Shown piece by piece: positions 43,029 through 52,142 of a stretch of 58,323 nucleotides of DNA (positions are counted from its first letter, which is position 1; the number at the start of each line of letters is the position of its first letter). The position numbers and the translations under genes are program-made. The stretch lies in assembly GCA_964506505.1 (NCBI GenBank), contig CAZDKY010000056.1:1-58323 (forward strand). Reading direction: 5' to 3'. The stretch comes from M55B129 sp964506505. Its GTDB lineage: Bacteria; Bacillota; Dethiobacteria; DTU022. A model generated the notes under the pieces. That model made no database searches. It saw nothing but the letters and a program-made list of their open reading frames with translations, and was not told the DNA's origin.

Positions 43029-43520
43029 ATGAACCCGGACGCTGCGATTTCGGACGTTGAGGCAAAAATCGATCTCGATGCTGTTGATGAAATTGTCAAA
43101 CCTTATTACGGGAAAAAGGAGATGGTTATTCCCATTCTCCAAAAAGTTCAGGAACATTACGGTTATCTGCCCCGCCCGGCCATGGAGAGAGTTTCCTATA
43201 TGATGCGTATTCCCCTCAGCCGGCTTTACGGGGTGGCTACTTTTTATGCCCAGTTTAAGCTGAAGCCGCGAGGCCGCAATATCATCAGGGTCTGCAAGGG
43301 AACGGCCTGCCACATTCAGGGCAGTCCGAAAATTGCAGCGCGGATTGAAGAGATCCTCGGTATTGAAACCGGTGAAACAACCGATGATCTGCGCTTTACC
43401 CTGGAGGAAGTTGCCTGTATTGGTGCCTGTGCCCTGGCTCCTGTTATTACAATTAACAATGAGCCGTACGGACGTTTGACTGCCGATAAAGTACAAAAAA
43501 TTATGGATAAATATCAATAG
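43029..43520 (+). CDS. NuoE-like [2Fe-2S] subunit (NADH-linked formate dehydrogenase or hydrogenase)
   Basis: 163 residues from ATG 43029 (GGAGGT upstream). Thioredoxin-like [2Fe-2S] fold: VQEHYGYLPRPAMERVSYM, then VCKGTACHIQGSPKI and VACIGACALAPVITIN, giving the C-x4-C and C-x3-C ligand pattern. With the next gene it forms the diaphorase half of soluble NAD(P)-dependent hydrogenases or formate dehydrogenases. Confidence 0.9.
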   Translation: MNPDAAISDVEAKIDLDAVDEIVKPYYGKKEMVIPILQKVQEHYGYLPRPAMERVSYMMRIPLSRLYGVATFYAQFKLKPRGRNIIRVCKGTACHIQGSPKIAARIEEILGIETGETTDDLRFTLEEVACIGACALAPVITINNEPYGRLTADKVQKIMDKYQ

Positions 43521-43561
43521 GAGAAAGGTGTTCAACAGTTCAGGGGGGAGGTAAGAATAAC

Positions 43562-45379
43562 TTGTATGAAAAGCATCTTATGATCTGTGGCGCGACCGGA
43601 TGCCTGGCGTCTGGATCGCAATCGGTTGAAGAAGCGCTGAGAACTGAGCTGAAAAAACACGGCATCAAAGATAGATTTCGCGTGGTAATGAGTGGTTGTC
43701 CCGGATTTTGTGAGGTAGGACCTATAATGGTGGTTTATCCGGACGAAGTGTTTTACTGCCGCCTCAAACCGCAAGATATACCGGAAATCGTGGAAAAACA
43801 TCTCTTCGGAGGTGAAATAGTGGAGAGGCTTCTCTATAAAGGGCCTGATGTGGAAGCCCCGGCCCGGTTTTTCGATACGATCCCTTTCTATGCCAAGCAG
43901 AAGTTTAACGTCCTGCGCAACAGCGGGCTAATTGATCCGGAGAATATTGATGAATATATTATGCGCGGAGGTTACCGGGCTTTAACCCGGGCTTTGCAAA
44001 TGGAACCAGCCGATATATGTGAAGAAGTCAAGTCGTCCGGGCTGCGCGGACGCGGAGGAGCCGGTTTTTTAACCGGTTTAAAATGGGAATTTGCTATGAA
44101 GGCACCCGGCTCCAGGAAATATGTTGTCTGCAATGCTGATGAAGGTGACCCCGGTGCTTTCATGGACCGCAGTATCCTGGAAGGAGATCCGCACACCGTT
44201 CTCGAGGGAATGCTCGTCTGCGGCAGAACAACCGGTGCTGATGAAGGATACATTTACTGTCGGGCGGAATATCCTCTGGCTATAAAGAGATTGAAAATTG
44301 CTATTAAGCAGGCTGAAGAATATGGGTTGCTGGGCGAGAATATTCTCGGCTCCGGTTTCAACTTTAAAATCAACATAAAAGAAGGAGCAGGAGCTTTTGT
44401 CTGCGGTGAGGAAACGGCTTTAATCGCTTCCATCGAAGGGAAAAGAGGGATGCCTCGTCCGCGGCCGCCTTTCCCCGCCCAGTCGGGCCTATTCGGCAAA
44501 CCAACCACTATCAACAATGTTGAGACCCTGGCCAATATCCCCCTGATTGTGAAAGAGGGTGGAGTGGAAGAATATATTAAAATTGGTACAGAAGGCAGCA
44601 AGGGAACCAAGGTTTTTGCCCTGGCCGGAAAAGTTCGTAATACCGGTTTATGCGAGGTCCCAATGGGTATTACGATCAGGGAAATAATTTATGATGTCGG
44701 AGGGGGAATAAAGGGAGGCCGGGAATTTAAAGCTGTTCAGGCCGGCGGTCCTTCTGGCGGTTGCATTCCCGCCGAACTGCTTGATTTGCCCATTGACTAC
44801 GATTCACTGAACAAAGCCGGGGCGATTATGGGGTCGGGTGGACTGGTGGTCATGGATGAGCGAACTTGCATGGTTGACCTGGCCCGCTATTTTTTGAGCT
44901 TCACCCAGAAAGAATCCTGCGGAAAATGCACCCCCTGCCGTGAGGGGACCAAGAGAATGCTGGAAATTCTCAACAGAATTACTGAAGGCGATGGCAAACC
45001 GGAAGACATCGATACTTTGGAAAGCCTGGCCCAATCGATCAAGGATAGCTCTCTCTGCGGCCTGGGACAAACCAGCCCCAACCCGGTTTTAAGCACCATC
45101 CGTTATTTCCGGCATGAATATGAAGAACATATCAATGATAAATTTTGCCGGTCCGGAGTCTGTAAAGCTCTTTTCAACTATAGAATAGATCCGGAAAGAT
45201 GTACCGGCTGTACTGCCTGCGCCAGGGTATGCCCGGTAGACGCAATCAGTGGTGAGAAAAAAGAATCACATGAAATTAACCAGGATCTCTGCACACGCTG
45301 CGGAAGCTGTATTGAACGGTGCCCGGAGAACTGTATTATGATTACGCCGGTGGGGAGGAAAGCTGATGTCAGCAGTTAA
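43562..45379 (+). CDS. NuoF-like flavo-iron-sulfur subunit with ferredoxin tail
   Basis: 605 residues from TTG 43562 (GGGGAGGTAA upstream). Domains: an N-terminal thioredoxin-like part (ICGATGCLASGSQ ... VMSGCPGFCEVGP), the FMN/NADH 51-kDa domain (LRGRGGAGFLTGLKW, VCNADEGDPGAFMDR), an SLBB region, the [4Fe-4S] motif ESCGKCTPCREGTKRM, and a C-terminal 2[4Fe-4S] ferredoxin (CTGCTACARVCP, CTRCGSCIERCP). This extended form is typical of HydB or FdhB-type subunits in anaerobes and implies electron transfer between NADH and ferredoxin. The start of the expected catalytic subunit overlaps its end by 14 bases. Confidence 0.93.
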   Translation: MYEKHLMICGATGCLASGSQSVEEALRTELKKHGIKDRFRVVMSGCPGFCEVGPIMVVYPDEVFYCRLKPQDIPEIVEKHLFGGEIVERLLYKGPDVEAPARFFDTIPFYAKQKFNVLRNSGLIDPENIDEYIMRGGYRALTRALQMEPADICEEVKSSGLRGRGGAGFLTGLKWEFAMKAPGSRKYVVCNADEGDPGAFMDRSILEGDPHTVLEGMLVCGRTTGADEGYIYCRAEYPLAIKRLKIAIKQAEEYGLLGENILGSGFNFKINIKEGAGAFVCGEETALIASIEGKRGMPRPRPPFPAQSGLFGKPTTINNVETLANIPLIVKEGGVEEYIKIGTEGSKGTKVFALAGKVRNTGLCEVPMGITIREIIYDVGGGIKGGREFKAVQAGGPSGGCIPAELLDLPIDYDSLNKAGAIMGSGGLVVMDERTCMVDLARYFLSFTQKESCGKCTPCREGTKRMLEILNRITEGDGKPEDIDTLESLAQSIKDSSLCGLGQTSPNPVLSTIRYFRHEYEEHINDKFCRSGVCKALFNYRIDPERCTGCTACARVCPVDAISGEKKESHEINQDLCTRCGSCIERCPENCIMITPVGRKADVSS

Positions 45380-45530
45380 ATTAACAATTGACGGCCGGAA
45401 AATTGAGGTAACCCCGGGAACAACTATTCTTGAAGCAGCCCGTGAGCCGGGCATTGATATCCCCACTTTCTGTCATGATCCGGAACTACCTCCCAACGGG
45501 GCCTGCCGGATCTGCAAGCGGTTTTCATAA
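45366..45530 (+). pseudogene. Truncated N-terminus of the FDH/hydrogenase catalytic subunit
   Basis: 54 residues: KLTIDGRKIEVTPGTTILEA, then IPTFCHDPELPPNGACRIC and KRFS before TAA. This is the N-terminal [2Fe-2S] domain of NuoG/HydA/FdhA-like proteins, with three of the four Cys ligands; the last Cys, the following His/4Fe-4S clusters and the whole catalytic domain are missing. Downstream sequence does not resume it in any frame, and a beta-glucosidase gene begins within 100 bases. It is probably the scar of a deletion, or an assembly join. Confidence 0.75.
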
Positions 45531-45626
45531 ATAGAGCTGTCGGGAGCGGCATTAAGGGCCGGTTTTAAAAGTATTGCTTCCCCGATTCGTTTATATGAAA
45601 AGAATTGCTCTGTGGAGGTTATGTCA

Positions 45627-46979
45627 ATGGGAGAAAACCTCTTTCCCGAAAGATTTATCTGGGGGGCTGCCACTTCTTCATATCAAATCGAAGGTGCACC
45701 GGATGTTGATGGGAAAGGAGAATCAGTCTGGGATCGCTTCACCCATACTCCCGGTGCAATCTGGAATCAGGAAACGGGAGATAGAGCTTGTAATCATTAT
45801 CATTTGTACAAAGAAGACGTGGATCTCATGTCTTCTTTGGGTCTGAAGGCCTATCGGTTTTCCATTTCATGGCCTCGTATTTTTCCACAGGGTGGGGGAC
45901 GGGTCAATCAGGAAGGCCTTGATTTTTACCGCCGACTGGTGGAACGACTTCACAACAATGGTATTAAACCTGTCATAACCCTTTATCATTGGGATCTGCC
46001 CCAGGCTTTGCAGGAAAGGGGAGGATGGTTAAACCGGGACACTGCCCGTTATTTCGAAGAATATGCCGCCTCAATTTTTGAAAATTTGGATCAGTCGGTG
46101 GATATGTGGATTACAATCAATGAGCCGTGGGTGATTGCCTTTCTCGGTCATGCGTTCGGAATCCATGCCCCGGGTATAAACGATTTTAACGCAGCGCTGC
46201 TGGTTGCTCACCATCTTTTGCTCGCCCACGGCCTGGCTGTTAAGGCCTTTCGAGAATCGGAAAGAGAAAACGAATCGATCGGCATTGCCCTGAATCTGGC
46301 GCCCGTTCAGCCCATGACAAACAGCTCTTCCGATCTGGAAGCCGCCGAGCGCTCCGACGGTTTTATGAACCGCTGGTTTCTTGATCCCATTTTTAAAGGG
46401 TTTTATCCTGCCGATATGATTGATATTTTATCACGTTCTTTTAATGTTCCGGAAATCAGTGAGGAAGATGCCGCTTTGTTCTCCCAGCCGCTTGATTTTC
46501 TCGGGATAAACAATTACACGCGCATTCTTGTTGAAGGCAGCAATGATGAAGATGCCTTCACCGGAAATCCGGTTAATCCCCCCGAAGCTGTGTATACAGA
46601 AATGGGTTGGGAAATATATCCCCGCGGATTGTATGAACTGCTGGTCCGTATCCATCGCGAATACGGTCCTTTGCCGCTTTATATAACTGAAAATGGAGCT
46701 GCTTTTGCTGATCAACTGAATGAGGATGGCTCTGTAGATGATGAAGACAGAATCAGTTATTTACACCATTACCTGCTGGAAGCTCAACAGGCCATTGCTG
46801 AAGGAGTGCCTTTAGAAGGTTATTTTGTATGGAGCCTGATGGATAATTTTGAATGGGCTTTTGGATACAGCAAACGCTTTGGTTTGATCTACGTGGACTT
46901 TCAGTCTCAAAAGAGATATCTAAAAAATAGTGCCTGCTGGTACAGGGAAGTGATTGCCAGAAACGGTCTGATTGAGTGA
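45627..46979 (+). CDS. GH1 beta-glucosidase
   Basis: 450 residues from ATG 45627 (GTGGAGG eight bases upstream; ATG 45621 is too close). It starts with the family block FIWGAATSSYQIEGA; the acid/base Glu is in WITINEPWV (about residue 165), the nucleophile Glu in YITENGAAF (about 353), and SLMDNFEWAFGYSKRFGL closes the site. It hydrolyses beta-glucosides in the cytoplasm. Its place between the truncated oxidoreductase gene and fdhD is unexpected. Confidence 0.92.
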   Translation: MGENLFPERFIWGAATSSYQIEGAPDVDGKGESVWDRFTHTPGAIWNQETGDRACNHYHLYKEDVDLMSSLGLKAYRFSISWPRIFPQGGGRVNQEGLDFYRRLVERLHNNGIKPVITLYHWDLPQALQERGGWLNRDTARYFEEYAASIFENLDQSVDMWITINEPWVIAFLGHAFGIHAPGINDFNAALLVAHHLLLAHGLAVKAFRESERENESIGIALNLAPVQPMTNSSSDLEAAERSDGFMNRWFLDPIFKGFYPADMIDILSRSFNVPEISEEDAALFSQPLDFLGINNYTRILVEGSNDEDAFTGNPVNPPEAVYTEMGWEIYPRGLYELLVRIHREYGPLPLYITENGAAFADQLNEDGSVDDEDRISYLHHYLLEAQQAIAEGVPLEGYFVWSLMDNFEWAFGYSKRFGLIYVDFQSQKRYLKNSACWYREVIARNGLIE

Positions 46980-47039
46980 AGGTAGCCAGCATGAGGGGAA
47001 TGAAGCAGAACGGATCAGAATAGAGTAACGGGAAAAAAA

Positions 47040-47804
47040 ATATGGAAATATTACCAGGGCAGAGAACGGGAAGAGCTCATTGATTCCGTCACGATTGAAG
47101 CTCCCCTGACTATTTATCTGAACGGTGAAGAGCTGATTACCCTTTTATGCACCCCGGAAAAAACAGACCGGCTGGCTCTTGGTTTTCTCCGCTCTGAAGG
47201 GCTTATTTCAGGGCCGGAGGATGTTTCTTCACTGCGCATTGACGAAAAAAAAGGACTGGTGGAAATTGAGCTGAACAATGAAAACGTCCTGGCTGGTAAA
47301 CTTTTTGGCCGGCGGATGATTACTTCCGGCTGTGGTAAAGGGACAGTCTTTTACAGCGCCCTCGATTCACTGTTCAGCAAAACTGTCATGGGAGAGCTGA
47401 AGATCGCTCCCGAGCAGGTGCGTTCATTGATGGATGAACTGCAGTCAAAGGGAGATCTGTTTCGGTTGACAGGAGGGACCCACATTGCCGCGCTGGCCGA
47501 CTGCCAAAGTCTCCTGGTTACTTTTGAGGATATTGGAAGGCACAATGCTCTCGATAAGATAATCGGGGAATCTCTTTTACAGGGCATAACGACCGAAGAT
47601 AAAATTATAGTTACCAGCGGTCGCCTCAGTTCGGAAATACTGCTCAAAGCGGCCAAACTAAAAATCCAGCTCCTCATTTCACGAGCTGCTCCCACATCTC
47701 TTTCCGTCTATCTAGCTGAAAAATTGAATATAACCCTGATTGGTTTTGTCAGGGGCAGGCGGTTCAATGTTTACACCAACGATTGGAGAATAAGCGAAGA
47801 TTAA
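47040..47804 (+). CDS. fdhD: Formate dehydrogenase accessory sulfurtransferase, start unclear
   Basis: The frame reads EAPLTIYLNGEELITLLCTP near the start, then LALGFLRSEGLI, the loop TSGCGKGTVFY with the functional Cys, FEDIGRHNALDKIIG and a Gly-rich end, a full FdhD. FdhD hands sulfur to the Mo/W-bis-MGD cofactor of formate dehydrogenases. In this frame no ATG, GTG or TTG occurs after the upstream stop at 47001-47003 before the conserved part; the given start is an ATA. An ATG at 47042 is one frame off and would join if one A of GGAAAT were absent. It overlaps the converging gene by four bases. Confidence 0.82.
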   Translation: MWKYYQGREREELIDSVTIEAPLTIYLNGEELITLLCTPEKTDRLALGFLRSEGLISGPEDVSSLRIDEKKGLVEIELNNENVLAGKLFGRRMITSGCGKGTVFYSALDSLFSKTVMGELKIAPEQVRSLMDELQSKGDLFRLTGGTHIAALADCQSLLVTFEDIGRHNALDKIIGESLLQGITTEDKIIVTSGRLSSEILLKAAKLKIQLLISRAAPTSLSVYLAEKLNITLIGFVRGRRFNVYTNDWRISED

Positions 47805-48694
47805 GAAGAGGAAAGATCGGAAAAATTTTCTCCGCGCAGCAGTTCTTTTTCCCGGCGGGCTTTTTTACTGAGATGTAGCTTTCGGGCACAAACTCTTACT
47901 TCATCCAGATAAAAGCCGGTCTGGTATTCAATTTCCTTCTTTAATCTTTGCTGAACTTCTTTCAACAGCAGATCTATCCGCATTTCCGGTGTGTCGGGGA
48001 GCGATATGGAAAGGTTTACGTTAAGAATCACTTTACTGCTGTCGTTTCCCAGGTCAAAATGAAGGATCCTGTGAACGCCCGGAACTTGTTGCACTACATA
48101 GCTGATCAGGTCATTAATTACATGTTCGGCAATGAAGAAACTACCAAGAGAGCTGAATATGGGGCGGACTACTGAACGTTCAACCGGGACATCGCCAGAA
48201 TGAGCCGCCGGCAGGCTGAAAAATGAGCGCAGCGGGTCGATGATATAACCGGGGAACTCCTTTTTAATAGCGAAGGTTGGCAGGGGAATGACGTGGCGGT
48301 TTTCTTTAGCCCGGACAGTAAGGGCTGTCTTGATAGATTCAGGATCGGATACTTCTTCGATAGTAAAATGGTATTGAGGTTCCGGTAGGCCCAGGTTTTG
48401 AGCGATCATTTCGGCCATCCGATGGGAAGTCCCCAGGATTAAAATACGGTCGGGTTTAATATCATTCAATTTTTCCCTGACCTGGGCCGCATGTTCCGGA
48501 TCTTTAAAAAGGGCGCGTTTAACAGCTCCAAAACGGGTGTTCTCCCGTTTTGCCGAGCGCCCGGCCAGACTCAGATTGCCCTTGATTAAAAGGCCGTCGT
48601 CTATTATATATTCTATCCCATATTTCCTGGCCAGAAGCGGTGACTGATGGCTTTTACCAGTCCCGCTGTGGCCTGATAAGCTGAAAACTTCCAT
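47801..48694 (-). CDS. P-loop NTPase with Asp23/Gls24-like C-terminal part
   Basis: 297 residues. A Walker A motif, GHSGTGKSHQSPLLARKYG, stands at residues 8-26, followed by IIDDGLLIKG, resembling small nucleoside/shikimate-type kinases. The last 110 residues (SLGSFFIAEHVINDLISYVV ... VHRILHFDLGNDSSKVILNV) resemble the Asp23/Gls24 envelope-stress domain. I know of this combination in clostridia but not its function. It shares a TTAA with fdhD, the stops of both overlapping. Confidence 0.65.
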   Translation of the reverse strand: MEVFSLSGHSGTGKSHQSPLLARKYGIEYIIDDGLLIKGNLSLAGRSAKRENTRFGAVKRALFKDPEHAAQVREKLNDIKPDRILILGTSHRMAEMIAQNLGLPEPQYHFTIEEVSDPESIKTALTVRAKENRHVIPLPTFAIKKEFPGYIIDPLRSFFSLPAAHSGDVPVERSVVRPIFSSLGSFFIAEHVINDLISYVVQQVPGVHRILHFDLGNDSSKVILNVNLSISLPDTPEMRIDLLLKEVQQRLKKEIEYQTGFYLDEVRVCARKLHLSKKARREKELLRGENFSDLSSS

Positions 48695-48886
48695 TTTGAG
48701 CAGTCACTCCACTGTGTTTTTTGTGCCGCCCGCTTGCGCCCGGCATATCAATTGTTTTATTATTATATCACATGGGTGTTTCTGTCACTATCAGGCGTGT
48801 GCTGCCCGCGTCACTTCATTAATGCATCCGACTGCAGACTCTTTTAGCGGCCGCCCAGTAATTTACAGTCCGGGAGTATATCTCAA

Positions 48887-50164
48887 ATGGTAATAATAAC
48901 AACAAAGCCTGAACATTTGTCCGGTGAATTGAATTTGCCTGGTGATAAATCTATAACCCATCGAGCATTGTTGATCGGAGCGCTGGCCCGGGGGATTACA
49001 GAGGTGCAGGGATTCCTCGATTCGGAAGACTGCCGTTCCACGATCGGTTGTCTGGAAGCCCTGGGGGTGAAAATAAATAGGAGGGGCAACCGTCTTTTTA
49101 TTAAAGGTTGCGACATGAAATTGGCAGAACCGGAACAGGTGCTTAATGCCGGCAATTCAGGGACGACGGCAAGACTGTTACTTGGTATCCTTGCCGGTCA
49201 GTCATTTCGGGCCGCTGTTGCCGGTGATTATTCTCTCCAACAGAGACCGATGAAAAGGGTGGTTGAACCGCTGAGGCTAATGGGAGCTCAAATCGAAGGA
49301 GAAGGTGATCGGCTGCCCTTAAAAATCAAAGGATCGGGCCTTCATCCAATCAACTACAGGACCCAACAGGCCAGTGCCCAGGTGAAATCGGCGATCATCC
49401 TGGCAGGACTATATCCGGCAGGGGAAACTAAAGTGGTTGAACCTTACCGCAGCCGTGATCATACTGAATTGATGCTGGCTCAATTTGGGGCGGAACTTAA
49501 AATAGAAGGACAGTCTGTTTCTATAGGCGGACAGCCTTGTTTAAAAGGTAGCCTGGTAAGGGTTCCCGGTGATCTCTCCGCTGCTGCATTTTTTATGGTT
49601 GCAGCAGCAATTGTTAATAAATCGGAAATTATGCTGAAAAATGTGGGTATTAATCCTACCCGGAGCGGTATTATAGATGCTCTGACTGAGATGGGGGTTC
49701 CCCTGGAGGTAATGAACCAGCGTTTATGGGGAAGAGAACCGGTAGCCGATATTGCTGTTAGAGGTGGAGCATCTTTAAAGGGAATTACTGTAGGCGGAGA
49801 ACTAATCCCGCGCCTTATTGATGAAATCCCAATTATTGCCGTAGCGGCGGCAGTTGCCGAAGGAAGGACAGAAATTAAAGATGCAGCAGAACTGAGGGTG
49901 AAAGAAACCGATCGCATTGCCGCCCTGGCCGTTCAGTTAAAACGTCTCGGGGTTAGGATAGAAGAAAAAAAAGACGGCATGATCATTGAAGGGAAAAGCC
50001 GTCTGGTCGGGAGCAATGTTGAAAGCTGTGGTGATCACCGTATTGCCATGGCCCTGGCTGTTGCCGGTCTTGCTGCAGAAGGAGATACAGTGGTTCATAA
50101 TGCCGAAGTAATTGGTATCTCTTTTCCCGGTTTTATGGCTGCCATGCGTTCCCTGATTAGTTGA
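48887..50164 (+). CDS. aroA: 3-phosphoshikimate 1-carboxyvinyltransferase (EPSP synthase)
   Basis: 425 residues. GDKSITHRALLIGALA at residues 19-34 holds the PEP/S3P-binding Lys; NAGNSGTTARLLLGIL near 88, then LRVKETDRIAALA and GDHRIAMALAVAGL toward the end. It adds enolpyruvate from PEP to shikimate 3-phosphate. First gene of an aro/his block that is probably one operon. Confidence 0.95.
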   Translation: MVIITTKPEHLSGELNLPGDKSITHRALLIGALARGITEVQGFLDSEDCRSTIGCLEALGVKINRRGNRLFIKGCDMKLAEPEQVLNAGNSGTTARLLLGILAGQSFRAAVAGDYSLQQRPMKRVVEPLRLMGAQIEGEGDRLPLKIKGSGLHPINYRTQQASAQVKSAIILAGLYPAGETKVVEPYRSRDHTELMLAQFGAELKIEGQSVSIGGQPCLKGSLVRVPGDLSAAAFFMVAAAIVNKSEIMLKNVGINPTRSGIIDALTEMGVPLEVMNQRLWGREPVADIAVRGGASLKGITVGGELIPRLIDEIPIIAVAAAVAEGRTEIKDAAELRVKETDRIAALAVQLKRLGVRIEEKKDGMIIEGKSRLVGSNVESCGDHRIAMALAVAGLAAEGDTVVHNAEVIGISFPGFMAAMRSLIS

Positions 50165-50265
50165 GGGTAGTAAATTGACGCTGTCCGGCGGCTGTGTTAA
50201 TATATGGTTGTTCTTTCCAGAAGACTTAAGGCCGCTTTAAAAACCGTGTGGTGGAAGGGAGTGGA

Positions 50266-51564
50266 ATGATGCCCTTTTCGATCTATTCATATGCTGAATT
50301 TAAACATGAACGACCCCTTTCGTTTTTCGCCGATTACCAGAAGGAAGGAAGACTTGTCAGGAAGATCATCGAAAATGTTCGTAAGCACGGGGATGAAGGT
50401 CTGTTTGATTATACCCTCAGGCTGGATCAAGTTGAGTTGAAAGAGCTTGCCGTGAGTGATGAAGAGTATACTGAAGCGATCAAAAAGGTTGATCCGGAAG
50501 TAATGATTGCTCTGAGGCAGGCGGGTAAAAATATTAAACAGTTTCACCTTCGTCAGATGCGGGAAGACTGGTGGAATACCGGAGAGGGCTGGCTGGTAGG
50601 CCAAAGAATTGTTCCCCTACGGTCAGCCGGTATATATATACCCGGCGGAACTGCAGCCTATCCTTCCTCTGTTCTGATGACAGTTATACCGGCCAAAGTA
50701 GCCGGAGTTAAGGATATCTTTATCTGCACGCCACCACGTCAAGGCGGTTCTGTTGACCCCCTGGTCCTGGCCGCTGCCCGTGACAACGGGGTGACTGCAG
50801 TTTTTAAAATTGGTGGAGCCCAGGCCATTGCTGCCATGGCTTACGGAACAGAAACTGTTCCGGCAGTAGATAAAATTGTCGGCCCCGGCAATATCTATGT
50901 TACTCTGGCTAAAAAAGAAGTATTCGGGCGGGTCGGTATAGACATGCTGGCCGGTCCCAGTGAAATTGTGATTGTTGCTGATGACAGTGCTGAACCGGAT
51001 TATGTGGCGGCGGATCTGCTTTCTCAAGCCGAGCACGATCCTCTTTCCCGGCCGATCCTGATTACCGATTCTTCTAAACTGGCCGGTTCGGTTGTCGAGG
51101 AGTTGACCAAACAGATGGAGGATCTCCCCCGCAGGGATATTGCTGCCCGCTCGCTGTATCAACAGGGGGCAATCATTCGCGTCGATAATATAGATCAGGC
51201 CTGGGATGTTGTCAATGATATTGCGCCTGAACACCTTGAATTAATCATCCCTGAAGGGTGGAATTACCTGGATAAAATTTACAATGTCGGGGCTGTTTTT
51301 ATCGGCCCTTACACCCCCGAACCCATCGGTGATTACTGGGCCGGGTCAAGCCATGTCCTGCCTACGGGGTCGGCTGCCCGTTACACTTCTGCCCTGGGAG
51401 TATCGGATTTCTTAAAACAGATTCACATTCTCTGTTACAGCAATCAAGCTTTAAGTAAGGCTACACCACAGGTTGTTGCTCTGGCCAGGACCGAAGGCCT
51501 TGAGGCACATGCCAGGGCGGTATTGATGAGGAGGCGCGAAAATGAAAAGGCAGCAAAGAATTGA
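50266..51564 (+). CDS. hisD: Histidinol dehydrogenase
   Basis: 432 residues from ATG 50266 (GGAAGGGAG upstream). Motifs: PGGTAAYPSSVLMTVIPAKV near residue 122, GPGNIYVTLAKKEVFGRVGI near 205, GPSEIVIVADD, and HVLPTGSAARYTSALGVSDF with the catalytic and zinc-binding His. It oxidises histidinol to histidine with NAD. Its end overlaps hisB by 23 bases. Confidence 0.94.
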   Translation: MMPFSIYSYAEFKHERPLSFFADYQKEGRLVRKIIENVRKHGDEGLFDYTLRLDQVELKELAVSDEEYTEAIKKVDPEVMIALRQAGKNIKQFHLRQMREDWWNTGEGWLVGQRIVPLRSAGIYIPGGTAAYPSSVLMTVIPAKVAGVKDIFICTPPRQGGSVDPLVLAAARDNGVTAVFKIGGAQAIAAMAYGTETVPAVDKIVGPGNIYVTLAKKEVFGRVGIDMLAGPSEIVIVADDSAEPDYVAADLLSQAEHDPLSRPILITDSSKLAGSVVEELTKQMEDLPRRDIAARSLYQQGAIIRVDNIDQAWDVVNDIAPEHLELIIPEGWNYLDKIYNVGAVFIGPYTPEPIGDYWAGSSHVLPTGSAARYTSALGVSDFLKQIHILCYSNQALSKATPQVVALARTEGLEAHARAVLMRRRENEKAAKN

Positions 51565-52132
51565 AAGAAAGACCTCGGAAACAGCGGTTTTACTTGATTT
51601 GAACCTGGACGGAAGCGGTAAAGCCAACCTGAAAACGGATTTGCCCTTTTTTGATCATATGCTTGAATTATGGTGCAGGCACGGTTTTTTCGATCTGGAC
51701 ATTAAATCTGAAGGGGATCTTGAAGTGGATGCCCATCACCTGGTTGAAGATATCGGGTTGTGCCTTGGCAAAGCTTTCCATGGAGCACTGGGAGAAAAAA
51801 AAGGTATTAAACGTTACGGTTTTTCTGTAGTACCTATGGATGAAGCCCTGGTTACCGCCGTAGTTGATCTTTCCGGCCGTCCCTTGCTTCACTATGATCT
51901 GTCCTTACCTCCAGGCATGGTTGGCACTATGGATCAGGAAGTTTTTCGGGAATTCTGGCAAGCTTTTGTTAATGAAGGTCGTTTTAATCTGCACCTAATC
52001 TTAAATTATGGTGCCAACAAGCACCACATGGTGGAAGCATCTTTCAAAGCAGCGGCGCGGGCGTTGAATGAAGCCTCATCGATCTTAGCCGGCCTTGAAG
52101 GGCCTTTATCCACCAAGGGTAAATTGGAATGA
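51542..52132 (+). CDS. hisB: Imidazoleglycerol-phosphate dehydratase
   Basis: 196 residues, the monofunctional enzyme. Metal-binding motifs DLPFFDHMLELW, DAHHLVEDIGLCLG, and NKHHMVEASFKAAARAL are intact. It overlaps hisD, and hisA begins ten bases after its stop, so translation is coupled through the block. Confidence 0.94.
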   Translation: MKRQQRIERKTSETAVLLDLNLDGSGKANLKTDLPFFDHMLELWCRHGFFDLDIKSEGDLEVDAHHLVEDIGLCLGKAFHGALGEKKGIKRYGFSVVPMDEALVTAVVDLSGRPLLHYDLSLPPGMVGTMDQEVFREFWQAFVNEGRFNLHLILNYGANKHHMVEASFKAAARALNEASSILAGLEGPLSTKGKLE

Positions 52133-52142
52133 GGTGGACGGA

